NCBI GenBank assembly: GCA_027924645.1
Contig: BSBN01001343.1
Span: 248,001-312,000, forward strand
Direction: 5' to 3'
Source: Cunninghamia lanceolata
Lineage: Eukaryota > Streptophyta > Pinopsida > Cupressales > Cupressaceae
Length of the DNA: 64,000 nt
The position numbers were made by a program, and so were the translations under genes. Positions 48,401-57,960 of this stretch are shown piece by piece; position 1 is the first letter of the stretch; each line of letters starts with the position of its first letter. Under the pieces are notes generated by a model. The model saw nothing but the letters and a program-made list of their open reading frames with translations, was not told where the DNA came from and did no database searches.

Positions 48401-48986
48401 TTCTCTGGGTTCATATTTTTCGAGGATTGTCGAAAGCAACCCACTTTGCAAAGTTAGACTGAACCTTCATTTTCTTTAGTTTGATTGTGAATGCTTGTTC
48501 AAACTGTGCCAGCTGTGGGTGTTTGGATGGAGATTTGCAACATGAAAATCCTTGAGTTTCCTTAGAAGATTGCACCAGCTTCGTGTAGTTGTTGGTTCTC
48601 ATGGAGAAGCAAAGTTTGGTTTCATGAGGAGTTTATCTATCTTGACATGTTTCATTATCTCATTGTCCTTAGATTAGCCTTCTAAACCCTTGTCCTTTTG
48701 CATTTTCTTTTCGTAGCTAGTTAGAAGAAGTTCCACTTCACAACAAGGAGAAAAACATATTTTATTGGAATAAGGAGTCAATTCAGCGTAAGTCCCTTTG
48801 TGCGTTTTCAGCAAATCACATCAACTACTGAGTCTATCCATTGCAAGTCAAGACTTGACATATCATGAACCTTGGAGTTGTCTCATTGGATCACATTGTT
48901 TAGCCTTTGAGAGACTTTGTTCAAGAGAGGATAGAATACCTCGGTAGTTTATTCTGAGTTTGCATGTGCGTAAAAACACATCAACA
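45443..48986 (+). mobile_element. Solo LTR, 3.54 kb, TSD GAGGT
   Basis: Starts TGTTGTGACC and ends ACATCAACA, with 5-bp inverted termini TGTTG/CAACA. Flanked by GAGGT (45438-45442 and 48987-48991), it sits cleanly in the 3' LTR of the host element. No primer site, polypurine tract or internal repeat of its own ends is visible, so it is probably a solo LTR left by recombination. TATATAAGG at about 48072 may be the promoter, giving a U3 of about 2.6 kb. Confidence 0.8.
47311..47734 (+). pseudogene. ORF relic inside the solo LTR
   Basis: Two overlapping frames (47311-47583 and 47414-47734) suggest one coding sequence with a frameshift. Segments include GSYIKEEDGENLQKG and, in the other frame, HHLNVDYYFVWQGEGESIIR and SFYFQSPELESCILHNDIIR. 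The composition is protein-like rather than random, but I recognise no family. It lies in the U3 part, upstream of the putative TATA. Confidence 0.4.
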
Positions 48987-48991
48987 GAGGT

Positions 48992-49218
48992 CTGTGGAGA
49001 GGAGAAGGTATTGTGGAGATGAGAGAGATGAGAGGCTAACTGGAAGGCCCTATTTTTATTTTATTTTATTTTTACAATTTTAATGTATTTGAGAATGAAT
49101 GAATAAAGAAGAATTTCTTTTGCTTATTGCAATCTTATTTTATCAGCAGTGAATTTCTGTTTGTGGTAAATTATGTGAGTGGGGTTTAGAGGCAGAGGAA
49201 CTTGTTCCTCTTGCGTCA
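48992..49218 (+). repeat. 3' LTR of the 41241 element, second part
   Basis: Collinear with 42551-42770 and ends TTGCGTCA before TSD AATAG. Confidence 0.9.
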
Positions 49219-49700
49219 AATAGCAATCTCAAATAGCTTCAGATTAAGACATAGCTATCTCGCAAAGGCTCTTTAAGCTTCAGAAGATGCAGGCGGCTAA
49301 AAATTTTCTCCTTGTTGATGCCCTCTAATTTCATAACTTCTTCAATATCCTCCTCCAGCAAATAAGACGAAGCAGTATAGAAAGCATTCCTGCACAGGTG
49401 AGACTCTAAGCGACATTGAAGATATTACGTCTTCCAATGGACTGCGTGGGATCAAGAAGGAAATCCTCCATGGCCTCCCCGATGTTCACGGAGGATTTGC
49501 TGTCTATTTCTTTCGCCGGGGAGTAAATTCTAACATCCAAATCCTCATAGCAGGATTGGCAGTCTTCAACTTAAAAACATACCAGTCGGGAGGAGTAGCA
49601 CACCACGGAGCCACCTTCCACAGCGATGAAAGCTCAACGATGTTACCCGCTTTGTCATCACTATCAATATCACACGCCGATGAACTAATTTCCTCGTGCC
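49219..49700 (-). pseudogene. Unidentified gene remnant, right part
   Basis: This minus-strand sequence has balanced, gene-like codons unlike the surrounding AT-rich DNA. Pieces, in order: NIVELSSLWKVAPWCATPPD then WYVFKLK, a shift, CQSCYEDLDVRIYSPAKEID, IGEAMEDFLLDPTQSIGRRN, and in another frame NAFYTASSYLLEEDIEEVMK with EGINKEKIFSRLHLLKLKEP. Frame changes could be introns or decay. It continues at 41240-41124 on the far side of the LTR element. Family unknown. Confidence 0.4.
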
Positions 49701-49993
49701 CGATTTAAATCACCCATATATATACATATTATATATGCCAAGTGAGTTGTCGCATATAATCTCCGTCTAATGATTTATCCCTCCACGTATTGATCCAAAA
49801 TCAATCAAGTAGGGTTTTTGGTCTAGTGGTGAAGCTGAAAGGTTCTGAATGAGTCTACCAGGAATCAAGTCTTGCATAGTGCAAGGTCCGGGACACCACA
49901 AGGGATGAGGTTGAGATCTGCTCCAAGTGAATTTGGCCAATACCCTTCAATCCTTGTCTCTTAACCGAAGAGCCTAAGGTTCATGCTCTCGTA

Positions 49994-50580
49994 TTGGGTA
50001 GAAAAGCAAACTTGTGGATGATCTCCAATGTCCATCAAAGAAAAAGAAAAATCAATCAAGTAGAGTTAGGGATTGGTCTATGGCTGGTTTTAGTCTTTCC
50101 ACCCACTTTCAGCCTTTCTTTAACCTTATGATCAAGGGGTTTTTGGATGGCTGGACTGTAGCAAGTTTTTTCATATTGGGTAGAAAAACAAACTTGTGGA
50201 TTATCTCCATAAAAAAAAAAGAAAAATCAATCAACTAGAGTTAGGGATTGGTCTATGGCTGGTTTTAGTCTTTCCACCCACTTTCAGCCTTTCTTCAACC
50301 TTATGATCAAGGGGTTTTTGGATCGCTGGACTGTAGCAAGTTTTCTCACTTTGTATTGGTGATTTCTCCTATTCGTGACATTTAGCTTTTTCCAGAGGAA
50401 GAAAATGTTAAAATGGAGAGGATGTGATTACTCGCTGGGAGCTTGTTCTTGGATGGCTGGACTGTAGCAAGTTTTCTCACTTTGTAGTGGTGATTTCTCC
50501 TATTAGTGATATTTTAGCCTCTTTCAGAGGAAGAAAATGAAAAAATGGAGACGATGTGATTACTGGCTGGGAGCTTGTTA
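49994..50580 (+). repeat. Local tandem repeats (period ~175 and ~131 bp)
   Basis: A ~175-bp unit (TATTGGGTAGAAAA..., then ATGGCTGGTTTTAGTC) starts near 49996 and again near 50176. A second unit with GGACTGTAGCAAGTTTTCTC recurs at 50329 and 50460. Copy A has one version of this region (4250-4390), so the expansion is specific to copy B. Confidence 0.85.
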
Positions 50581-51881
50581 ATGATGTCCCAAACCTCACT
50601 GATGTATGAGTAAACTGCATAATTATGAACCCCCTCCAACTCCTAGTGGTATAGCTCTTACTACTTAACAGCTTTATTTTATTTCATTGATTTGTGGATT
50701 CCAACTTAACCTCATGACTTTGGAATGAGAGATCTTCAACCCATGTTGCAAACATATATGATATACTCTTTTACAAATAATATAAAAAACTTATAAAAAA
50801 TTCAACCATTCAATCATTATACAATAACCCCTTATTTCTAATCTTGAACTGCAAGGCCTCCTTAGAGCGAACATTTTGGCTAATATATTATTATTATTTA
50901 AAAAGAGTATTTCTAAATTTTTAATCTTCTTAGCAATATATATCTATCATACATATGTATAAATAAATTATACTTTAACTTAGGCAAACATACAATTTCA
51001 GGCCAGAACATTTAACACCCTATCGTGATTTTCAGCCTTCAAACAATGAGACCTTGGCATTCAACAACTCAAGCAATGTCTTCACTGCTTCTGCACACTA
51101 CTTCCTAAATATTTGCTCACTAAATCTACTTCAACTTACCACTCTTGGCTTAAGGATCACCAACAGCCTATTCACAACTGTTATGATACCATGTTAAACA
51201 AAGATTGATAGTTTAGACTGACTGAATCAAACGTAATTGAACTGCCACTTATAGAAGTATACGACAGAAATAGTATGTAAAAATAATAGTCAGTGGTGGA
51301 CTGTGATTGTAGATATGGTCTGTGCTGTTGAGCAGACAAATTTACCCTTTTTTGTTATTTGTTTTTTAAGAGATATAAATAACTAACAGGTAACAGATTA
51401 CAAGCATCACAACTTTTTCCCTTCTTATTTAGCAGAGCATCTATATGCTGAAACCAAAACACGCTCCTAGAGATAAAATTTTTTTTAAACCTCCGTGCCA
51501 TATAAAAATGTTTTCTTAAGACGACAACTTGTGGGCATAAACATAGGTATTTTACCTCGTGCATTTTAGGGGACTATTATTTCAGCACACAATTATCTTG
51601 TGTACATTTGCAGGTATCAAATAAAAATGAACATTTCTTTTCTTATCCCAAACCAGATACAGAAGTTGCAATTAGAAGGCAAAGATAATATATTAAGTCT
51701 GAAAAATAAATCCAACATTCTATATATATTAGTGTAGATCACACAGTCTCATGACTAACTAGAATAACTTAAAAACACTTCTTGCAGCAAGAAAAGCTAC
51801 CTAGTAACAAAAGTAAAGACAAAACAGAGTACCCTCGATTCATGTATCAATGGCAGGCGACTAACGCTTGAACAGAATCTT

Positions 51882-53882
51882 CTAAAAGAAGCTTTCATTC
51901 AAGGGCGCCTCCAAGGACTCGAAACAGAAAGCATCTGAAGGCTCCTCTATCGGACCTAATTCACTCATTTCAAATGATAGAGGAAGAGCAGAGGCCGCAA
52001 GGGAGACATCACCTTCAAGTATTTGAACCACTTGTCTCATAGCAGGTCTTGCTTCCGGTTGAGGACTAGAACAGAAGAGTCCCAATTTGAGCACTGTCTC
52101 CATCTCATCTTTATCAAAATCACCACCAAGCTTTGGATCGGCGGCATCCACGAGCCTGCTATTGGCATGCAGCTCCCTCACCCAATCCAACAAAATTATT
52201 TGAGAAGCATCGAGAAAAACGTCTACAGGGGGCCTTCCACACGCAACCTCCAACATCAAAACGCCAAAGCTGAATACATCGGTGCTGGTAGTGGCCTTTC
52301 CTGTGGATACCAATTCTGGAGCAATGTAGCCAGGCGTTCCGGCCACACGAGTGGTTTGGGAGTTCTCATCATGCCTATACAGACGAGCAAGTCCAAAATC
52401 CCCCAACTTTGCATGAAGCTCCGAGTCCAACAAAACGTTGGAAGACTTGATGTCTCTGTGTACGACCCTTTGCTCCCATCCTTCGTGAAGATACAGCAAT
52501 CCTGCACCCACCTCCCTCAGAATTGCGTACCTTTGAGCCCATCCTAAAACTCGAGAAGGATTCGTAAATATCATCTTATCCAGGCTTCCATTTAGCATGA
52601 AGTCGTACACTATGAAAAACCTTTGTCCCCGTCTGCAGTAGCCTCTGATTTGCACTAGATTCCGGTGTTGGAGACGACCAAGACTTGAAATCTCTGCTAT
52701 GAATTCCTTCACTCCGTCACTGGTCTCTCTAAAGATAGATTTCACTGCAACTTGGAGGCCGTTAGTAGGAAGGATTCCTTTGTAAACCTTGCCGAAACCT
52801 CCATATCCTAAGACTTGCTTCTCTCCGAACCCTTTGGTTGCAATAGCTAAGTCTTTGTAGCTAATTCGGTGAGGCCAATACTCCACTTCCCACTCTTCAA
52901 TTACGTCTCTGCTTTTCTTTCTTTTAAACCACACAATTCCAATCACGACCACTAGGAAAACAAAGAAAGCTGTTGTTACGCCGACTATTAGTCGGGATTT
53001 TGGGTTATTGGAATTGGATTGTGTGTCTGTCAAGAATGGAAGAATAGATGCATTCAAAGCCGGTGCCTGTCCATTTGTAGTGAAGCTCCAGGCGAGGACA
53101 TAATGTTCTTGAAACAATTTTCCGGTATCTGCCACGAAACCAACATACATTTCTTCCTCGAGAATGCTGGACAGACTCAAATTTTTCTTAGATATTAGAG
53201 GCGTTTCCGGGCGAAGCGAACCAGCCAGTGCTATGGTAACATTGAGCTGCTCTTGGAGATGATCATAGTCGATCCAAGCTTGAATATTCTGTCTCCCGTT
53301 GAGATCTAATTGTAGGAACTGGTTGCCAGCCCAGTAACCTGCAGATTTAGATTCTACAGAATGGAGAGAGTTGAGATCTATTCCTACGTGATTGTCGTTG
53401 ATGTCGCCGAATTCGGGGTTCATAAACGTGTCGAATTCGACCGCAAACAGATGATTGTAAGGCTGTCCCATGCTTGTTAAATTGAGCAAACAAAGGTATG
53501 AACCTGGTAATCCTCCCTCATGTGTTAGGTTTGGCATTATGGTAAACACCAGTCCATCCCCGCTTTGCGAATCTTGTGAAGGTGGAGCCATGGCAAATAC
53601 GAAACTAGTGCTGAATGATAGAGTTGCATCCTTCGACCCCCGCTCTTTCATACGCACAGCTTCTGAATATAAAACACTGCCCGTCATGTATTCTGAATTA
53701 TTGGTGAGGCGGATACCTATAAGATCGGGTTTCGTTATAGCGTTCCCATGCAAATACAGGTTTGACAAATTTCTACTGGTTAAACCACTCAGTCTGGGAA
53801 AGACGAAAGTTGTTTGGGCCTGAGCAGACAGCCACGGGTGGAGGAGGAGGTAGAATACAACGACGACAGATATGCCTGCCAT
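51882..53882 (-). CDS. L-type lectin-domain receptor-like kinase (intact, 666 aa)
   Basis: Single-exon frame of usual family length. Residues 1-23 are a signal peptide (MAGISVVVVFYLLLHPWLSA). About 25-268 is a legume-lectin domain, with FAVEFDTFMNPEFGDINDNH at 146-165 holding the metal-site-type residues. A membrane span lies at 298-319, followed by basic KRKK. The Ser/Thr kinase runs from about 352: P-loop GYGGFGKV 359-366, VAVK with Lys381, HRDIKSSN with Asp477, DFG 495-497, GTPGYIAPE. All key residues are present, so it should be an active RD kinase at the plasma membrane. Family members sense extracellular ligands in defence and stress; the ligand here is unknown. It is the only undamaged host gene in the window. 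Confidence 0.95.
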   Translation of the reverse strand: MAGISVVVVFYLLLHPWLSAQAQTTFVFPRLSGLTSRNLSNLYLHGNAITKPDLIGIRLTNNSEYMTGSVLYSEAVRMKERGSKDATLSFSTSFVFAMAPPSQDSQSGDGLVFTIMPNLTHEGGLPGSYLCLLNLTSMGQPYNHLFAVEFDTFMNPEFGDINDNHVGIDLNSLHSVESKSAGYWAGNQFLQLDLNGRQNIQAWIDYDHLQEQLNVTIALAGSLRPETPLISKKNLSLSSILEEEMYVGFVADTGKLFQEHYVLAWSFTTNGQAPALNASILPFLTDTQSNSNNPKSRLIVGVTTAFFVFLVVVIGIVWFKRKKSRDVIEEWEVEYWPHRISYKDLAIATKGFGEKQVLGYGGFGKVYKGILPTNGLQVAVKSIFRETSDGVKEFIAEISSLGRLQHRNLVQIRGYCRRGQRFFIVYDFMLNGSLDKMIFTNPSRVLGWAQRYAILREVGAGLLYLHEGWEQRVVHRDIKSSNVLLDSELHAKLGDFGLARLYRHDENSQTTRVAGTPGYIAPELVSTGKATTSTDVFSFGVLMLEVACGRPPVDVFLDASQIILLDWVRELHANSRLVDAADPKLGGDFDKDEMETVLKLGLFCSSPQPEARPAMRQVVQILEGDVSLAASALPLSFEMSELGPIEEPSDAFCFESLEAPLNESFF

Positions 53883-53933
53883 TGATTATTTACTAACTCA
53901 GAATAAGGCAGGGCCCATGCGGCTCCTTAGTGT

Positions 53934-54035
53934 TGGATTTGTTTTGTTTCAAATCTAGTTTTTTTTTTAAGGAAAATCTACTGTGGATTTGTTTTGTTTT
54001 AAATCTAGGTTTTCTTTGAAGGAAGGAAATCTACT
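53934..54035 (+). repeat. 50-bp tandem duplication upstream of the receptor kinase
   Basis: TGGATTTGTTTTGTTT followed by AAATCTAG recurs with a period of 50 bp, between the start codon and the candidate TATA box, so it lies in the presumed 5' UTR. Confidence 0.8.
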
Positions 54036-54058
54036 TTTTCCTGGTAGTTACGTTGAAG

Positions 54059-54069
54059 ATATTATATAT
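54059..54069 (-). promoter_or_regulatory. Possible TATA box of the lectin receptor kinase
   Basis: The minus strand reads CATATATAATA about 180 bp upstream of the start codon, a reasonable plant TATA position for a 5' UTR of about 145 bp. AT-rich context makes this a weak call. Confidence 0.3.
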
Positions 54070-54180
54070 GTTTGTAACTTTTGGAAGGCAATGTAATTGT
54101 AATTGTAGTTGTGAGGATTGTAATTTTTCTGGTAATAATAAGAATATCATACTGTCTTTGGATGTTTCTCTTGCACCCTA

Positions 54181-54300
54181 CTTAAATATCATCCACTTCA
54201 ATGGTCAAACAATCAATAGCAATTTTACACCTCATTCACAATAAATAGTGTTAAATATTTGTCTTATTTTTATTGGCCAAAATTAAACTTTGACTGGGAG
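54181..54300. mobile_element. Second copy of the MITE-like element, one end lost
   Basis: Begins CTTAAATATCATCCACTTCA and runs collinear with the reverse complement of 5917-6054 through TTGGCCAAAATTAAACTTTG, after which the terminal repeat is lost. It lies about 300 bp upstream of the receptor kinase start. Confidence 0.75.
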
Positions 54301-54685
54301 TTTTACCATATAAATCCTATTGTTGTTTTTTAATTATTCTATTCATTATGTCTAATTTCTTAACTAATTTATACTGTAATATTATCTGATTACGAAGTTT
54401 TAAGTTTATTATTAAAATGTAAAGGTAGCTAGCTCAATGATTTAAGGACATATTTGTGGAGTTAGTGATCCCATTAATTTTTTTTTAAAAGTTTTAAACA
54501 GTTATTTAAATTGTACTTTTTTACTATATAAAAATAAATTATCAATAAAGAATTATTTATTTATATAGGAAATTTAGGAGATAAAGATTTAGAAGAAAAT
54601 TAATATCTGTGGAGCAAGGGGTCCAATGAAAACTAGAAAAAATTGCTACCACATAAATTAGAATATTTTCCTCCAAAATAAGAGC

Positions 54686-54787
54686 AACTATTTTTTAGGT
54701 GGTTGATTTTGAGCAGATACATTGAGGTGGGGTTGAAACTATTTTTTAGGTGGTTGATTTTGGGTAGGTATATTAAGGTGGGGTTGA
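54686..54787 (+). repeat. 51-bp tandem duplication
   Basis: Two copies of AACTATTTTTTAGGTGGTTG followed by a GGTGGGGTTGA end, period 51 bp, with a few substitutions. Confidence 0.85.
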
Positions 54788-55901
54788 AACTTTTCTCCAC
54801 CTGCTTAAGGATTTTTCTACCAGTTTTTAGATTCCTTCCATTTAATTTAAGAAATATTTTGGAGGAACAAAATTTTATTTGATGAATTTTAATCTTTTTA
54901 ATTTCTGCTAAAGACCACCAACTTACATAAATTTCAGAGCTTAGAGTTTTAAGTCTACCTGCAACTTCAAAATTCAAATTTCAGCAACACCGCTGAGATA
55001 ATTTGGAAAGGTCCCCTCAAACAGCAACTAATTTCACTCTTTTTTCTTTCAATCCTTAAATATAACTGCCATTATAATAAGGAAAGATTCTAAATTATAC
55101 TTTATGCATAATTTAAAATCATAAAAACATAGCGTAAGATCAAGTAGCTTAACCCTTTTTAAGACTGATAACATCGAGTAGCATAAACAGCCGGCTGTAT
55201 AAACTTCTCCAACAGTTGTAAGCTAATGGTCGACGGAAGACCTTAATCGCATACACCCCAAACCTTTTAAAGTCTAAGAGTTCGCCGCCGTATTGGACTT
55301 TTCATGGTTTTACCAATACTTCAATTACTGTTAATTCTAACATAAATCCATCACTATGGAAAGTGGCAGAACTTTAGATTGCCCTTCAATTTTTGTGCAA
55401 CCATATAAGTAGATTGCATTCACGGGTCATGTCATAACATAAAACCGCTTGCATTATTACTCGCTAAATCTGTAGCTGTGCATTTTTCTTTGGAGTTCAC
55501 TAAAGGGGCTCAAATAACAGAGTAATTTAAGGTGTCAATTCATCACAGAAGATTCCAGAGAGAGCTTGGAGTGCATGTACACCGAATTATCTCCTGTTGA
55601 TTTCCTCGTATATCCTCCAATTTGAAATAATAATCTTAACGCAGGCCACAATTTTTAATTGACGGGTAAGTGTCGCCATCAAATCAGGTTGAGTTCTTTC
55701 GATTCACGCCTTGAATTTGACGGTATGTACTCCCTTTTACTAGTTTCGTGTTTGATACGGAAAATCAAATCACGGGTTACAAGTTTTTGTCACGGTATTT
55801 TTTTTAATAAATAAATTAGTATAATATCTTAAATACATTATTTTGTTATAAAATTTTTTTTGAGTTGTTTTATTTTATTTTAGTTTAAAATTATTTTATT
55901 T

Positions 55902-57164
55902 TATTTTTTTATTCATAAGCTAGTATTTGTATTATAAAGAAGTATGAAATTACAAAAAACAGCCTCATAGGCTAGCCGATAGAAGTGTAAGGCTTAGACC
56001 AAAATGCCCTTCTAACACACTACCCAAACCCCTATCAAAAGACCACGTAGGGCCATACACAAACTTCTGAGATCACAAAAAAGTCACGCAGGGCTTGCCC
56101 ATATCCCCTATTGCTAACACAACTAAACTTTGGTTGTAGCATTGTATTGTATCTATATTTAGAATTTACATAAATATTGCAGAAAGGAAGGAGAACACTT
56201 GCCCTTACATCACATGAACCCCAGATTACCAGCTAGGGTTTCAAATTCATTTACCCATTCGAAATCCTCCCCGATCAGTTTCATCTGTAGCTACTTCTTG
56301 AGGAAATTTGTTCTAGCCTCCACCTACTCTCTATGAGCTATAAGAGCCATGCCTTTCAAGTCGAGCAGGAAGGATAAAACTTGATAACTTCATCTAGGTT
56401 CTGTAAGAGGTGAAAGTCTGCTGGCCTAGGAATGCCCATTCCTAAAGAGGCTGCTCTAAGGATCTCCTTCAAACCAACAATGAACTTTTCCTTATAGAGT
56501 TTTCTGACGAGCAACTCTGCTACACCTTTGGGAATACCTGCATCCAATACCGCTGCAAGGAACCAAGAAGCAATGGAGGAAACTATCATGTAAAACTCAC
56601 CACCATCCATGAACCTCCTTCCAAGAACCATTTTGATTGCAACTAAAGAAAAAACATCACTAAGCCACAGCACATGCCTCAACTTGTGATCTGTGATTGC
56701 CCCTTTAAAGGCCAGTTGCCTCACTAAGCTTTCCAATTGGATAGGGGTATCCATACCCAAACACACCATACCCTCAATCACTATCTAAGCCACAAATCTT
56801 GTTCTAGTCGCCATTAATAGAGAGGATAAGAAGACAACGGCAAGGGTTTGAAAAAATGAAGCGACCAAAGGCATATAATGCTTGCTCCTTCTCAGCCCTT
56901 CACTTAACAAAGATTCTAGAAACCAAACGATGCAAAAACATCTTCTCATAATTGTTATGATATCAAAGGGTGGCAAGAGCAAGTGACTTGACGTCCTTGC
57001 AATGATTAGATGGACTGATGAAAGCCAAGTCCCATTACCTATCGCGTGATCTCGGATGGAATTGCCACTGTGTGCTGCAGAAGTCGACGTGTCCCACCAC
57101 TGCCTCTGAGCCCCAGGCCTTCCACATTAGGTTGTGTGAAAGGCCTCCCACCCATTCACCCACT
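55902..57164 (-). mobile_element. 1.26-kb retroposon with 15-bp target duplication
   Basis: Flanked by AAAATTATTTTATTT (55887-55901 and 57165-57179). The left edge is T-rich, so the minus strand ends in an A-rich tail after a GCTGTTTTTTGTAATTTC-like 3' end typical of LINE-mobilised sequences. Copy A near 6124-6150 has one uninterrupted version of the site. No RT or endonuclease is encoded in this copy. Confidence 0.7.
56356..56820 (-). pseudogene. Unidentified ORF carried by the retroposon
   Basis: A frame from ATG about 56811 (MATRTRFVA) meets a TAG, then runs open for 141 codons (56781-56356). It is rich in Leu, Val and Lys, with segments LSDVFSLVAIKMVLGRRFMD and GIPKGVAELLVRKLYKEK, suggesting an alpha-helical soluble protein. 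I see no zinc knuckle, RNA-binding or enzyme motif and do not recognise it. It could be a captured host transcript (processed retrogene) or an ORF1 of an unfamiliar LINE. A second frame at 56982-56785 overlaps only upstream. Confidence 0.45.
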
Positions 57165-57429
57165 AAAATTATTTTATTTATTATATACAAAGTATACATA
57201 AATTTTTACTTTTATTTGGGAATTATTTTAATTTATCTACATTGTTTATTTTATTTTTATTTGAAGAGTGATTTTAATTTTGTGGATAGTTTTTAATTTT
57301 ACTTTTCGAAAAACCATCAAGTAAATTTTTTGTTTTGTTTTTACTTTGAAAAGTGTAGTGAATATTATATACTATGTTATTTTTTAATAATTTCATTTGT
57401 AAGCATTAATAATTTTAGTTTTTCTAGGA

Positions 57430-57960
57430 TTTTGGTGTCTCCTTGTATTTTTTCCCTCTTATGTCATACTGCATCATCAACACAAGGATATGCTCACCTG
57501 AATTATTTACTTTCAACCATTTTCCCTTTTCGTTTCCTTCAAAAAAAAAATAGAAATTGCAAGGTATCCAGCAAGGGACATTTAAAGGACATGAGACTTC
57601 ATCTAACACAATTCTTTCTGGCATGAGAACAACCGACGAGCTTACAAAATTTCCCAACATGAATTTTTGTACAGGTTGAGAAAACTTTTCCAACCACAGA
57701 AAAATAGATGGTGTCTTTGAAGAAAAAGCGGCCACAGCGACAATAAAATTCCCACATTTTCTAATACACAACTGTTAATTAAAAAAACAATTTATTGTCA
57801 AAGTAAAAAAGTGAAGTGAACTTTTTTTTTGTTCTTATCATTTATGATATTCTTTGAAAAAATCAATGGTCAAGATGCTTTTGATGGTAGTCCTTTAATC
57901 TAGGTCATTGATCCATATAATCCATCATGTGTTGCTCACATAGGGAACGCTTATCATTGT
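57430..57960. other. Unassigned sequence right of copy B
   Basis: No coding pattern or element ends found. Opposite-strand frames at 57330-57626 and 57771-57424 overlap each other and look like chance. Confidence 0.4.

Larger units (their letters stand above)
41241..49218 (+). mobile_element. Non-autonomous LTR retrotransposon, TSD AATAG
   Basis: 5' LTR 41241-42770, interior 42771-44146, 3' LTR 44147-49218 split by a solo LTR. Flanks AATAG occur at 41236-41240 and 49219-49223. The LTR starts TGATGTAGGAGCATCC or TGATGCAAGAGCATCT, like the chromovirus LTRs in this window. Primer site TGGTATTAGAGC is at 42773-42784. The interior of 1.38 kb has no RT or integrase. LTR divergence looks near 8% in the first 150 bp. 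Confidence 0.9.
49671..57430. repeat. Segmental duplication copy B
   Basis: Homologous to 1183-6360. It carries the complete receptor kinase, and extra sequence at 50889-51211 that is absent from copy A. Its retroposon at 55902-57164 is also missing from copy A. Intergenic parts 50580-51880 and 54300-55900 contain no gene that I can support. Confidence 0.75.
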
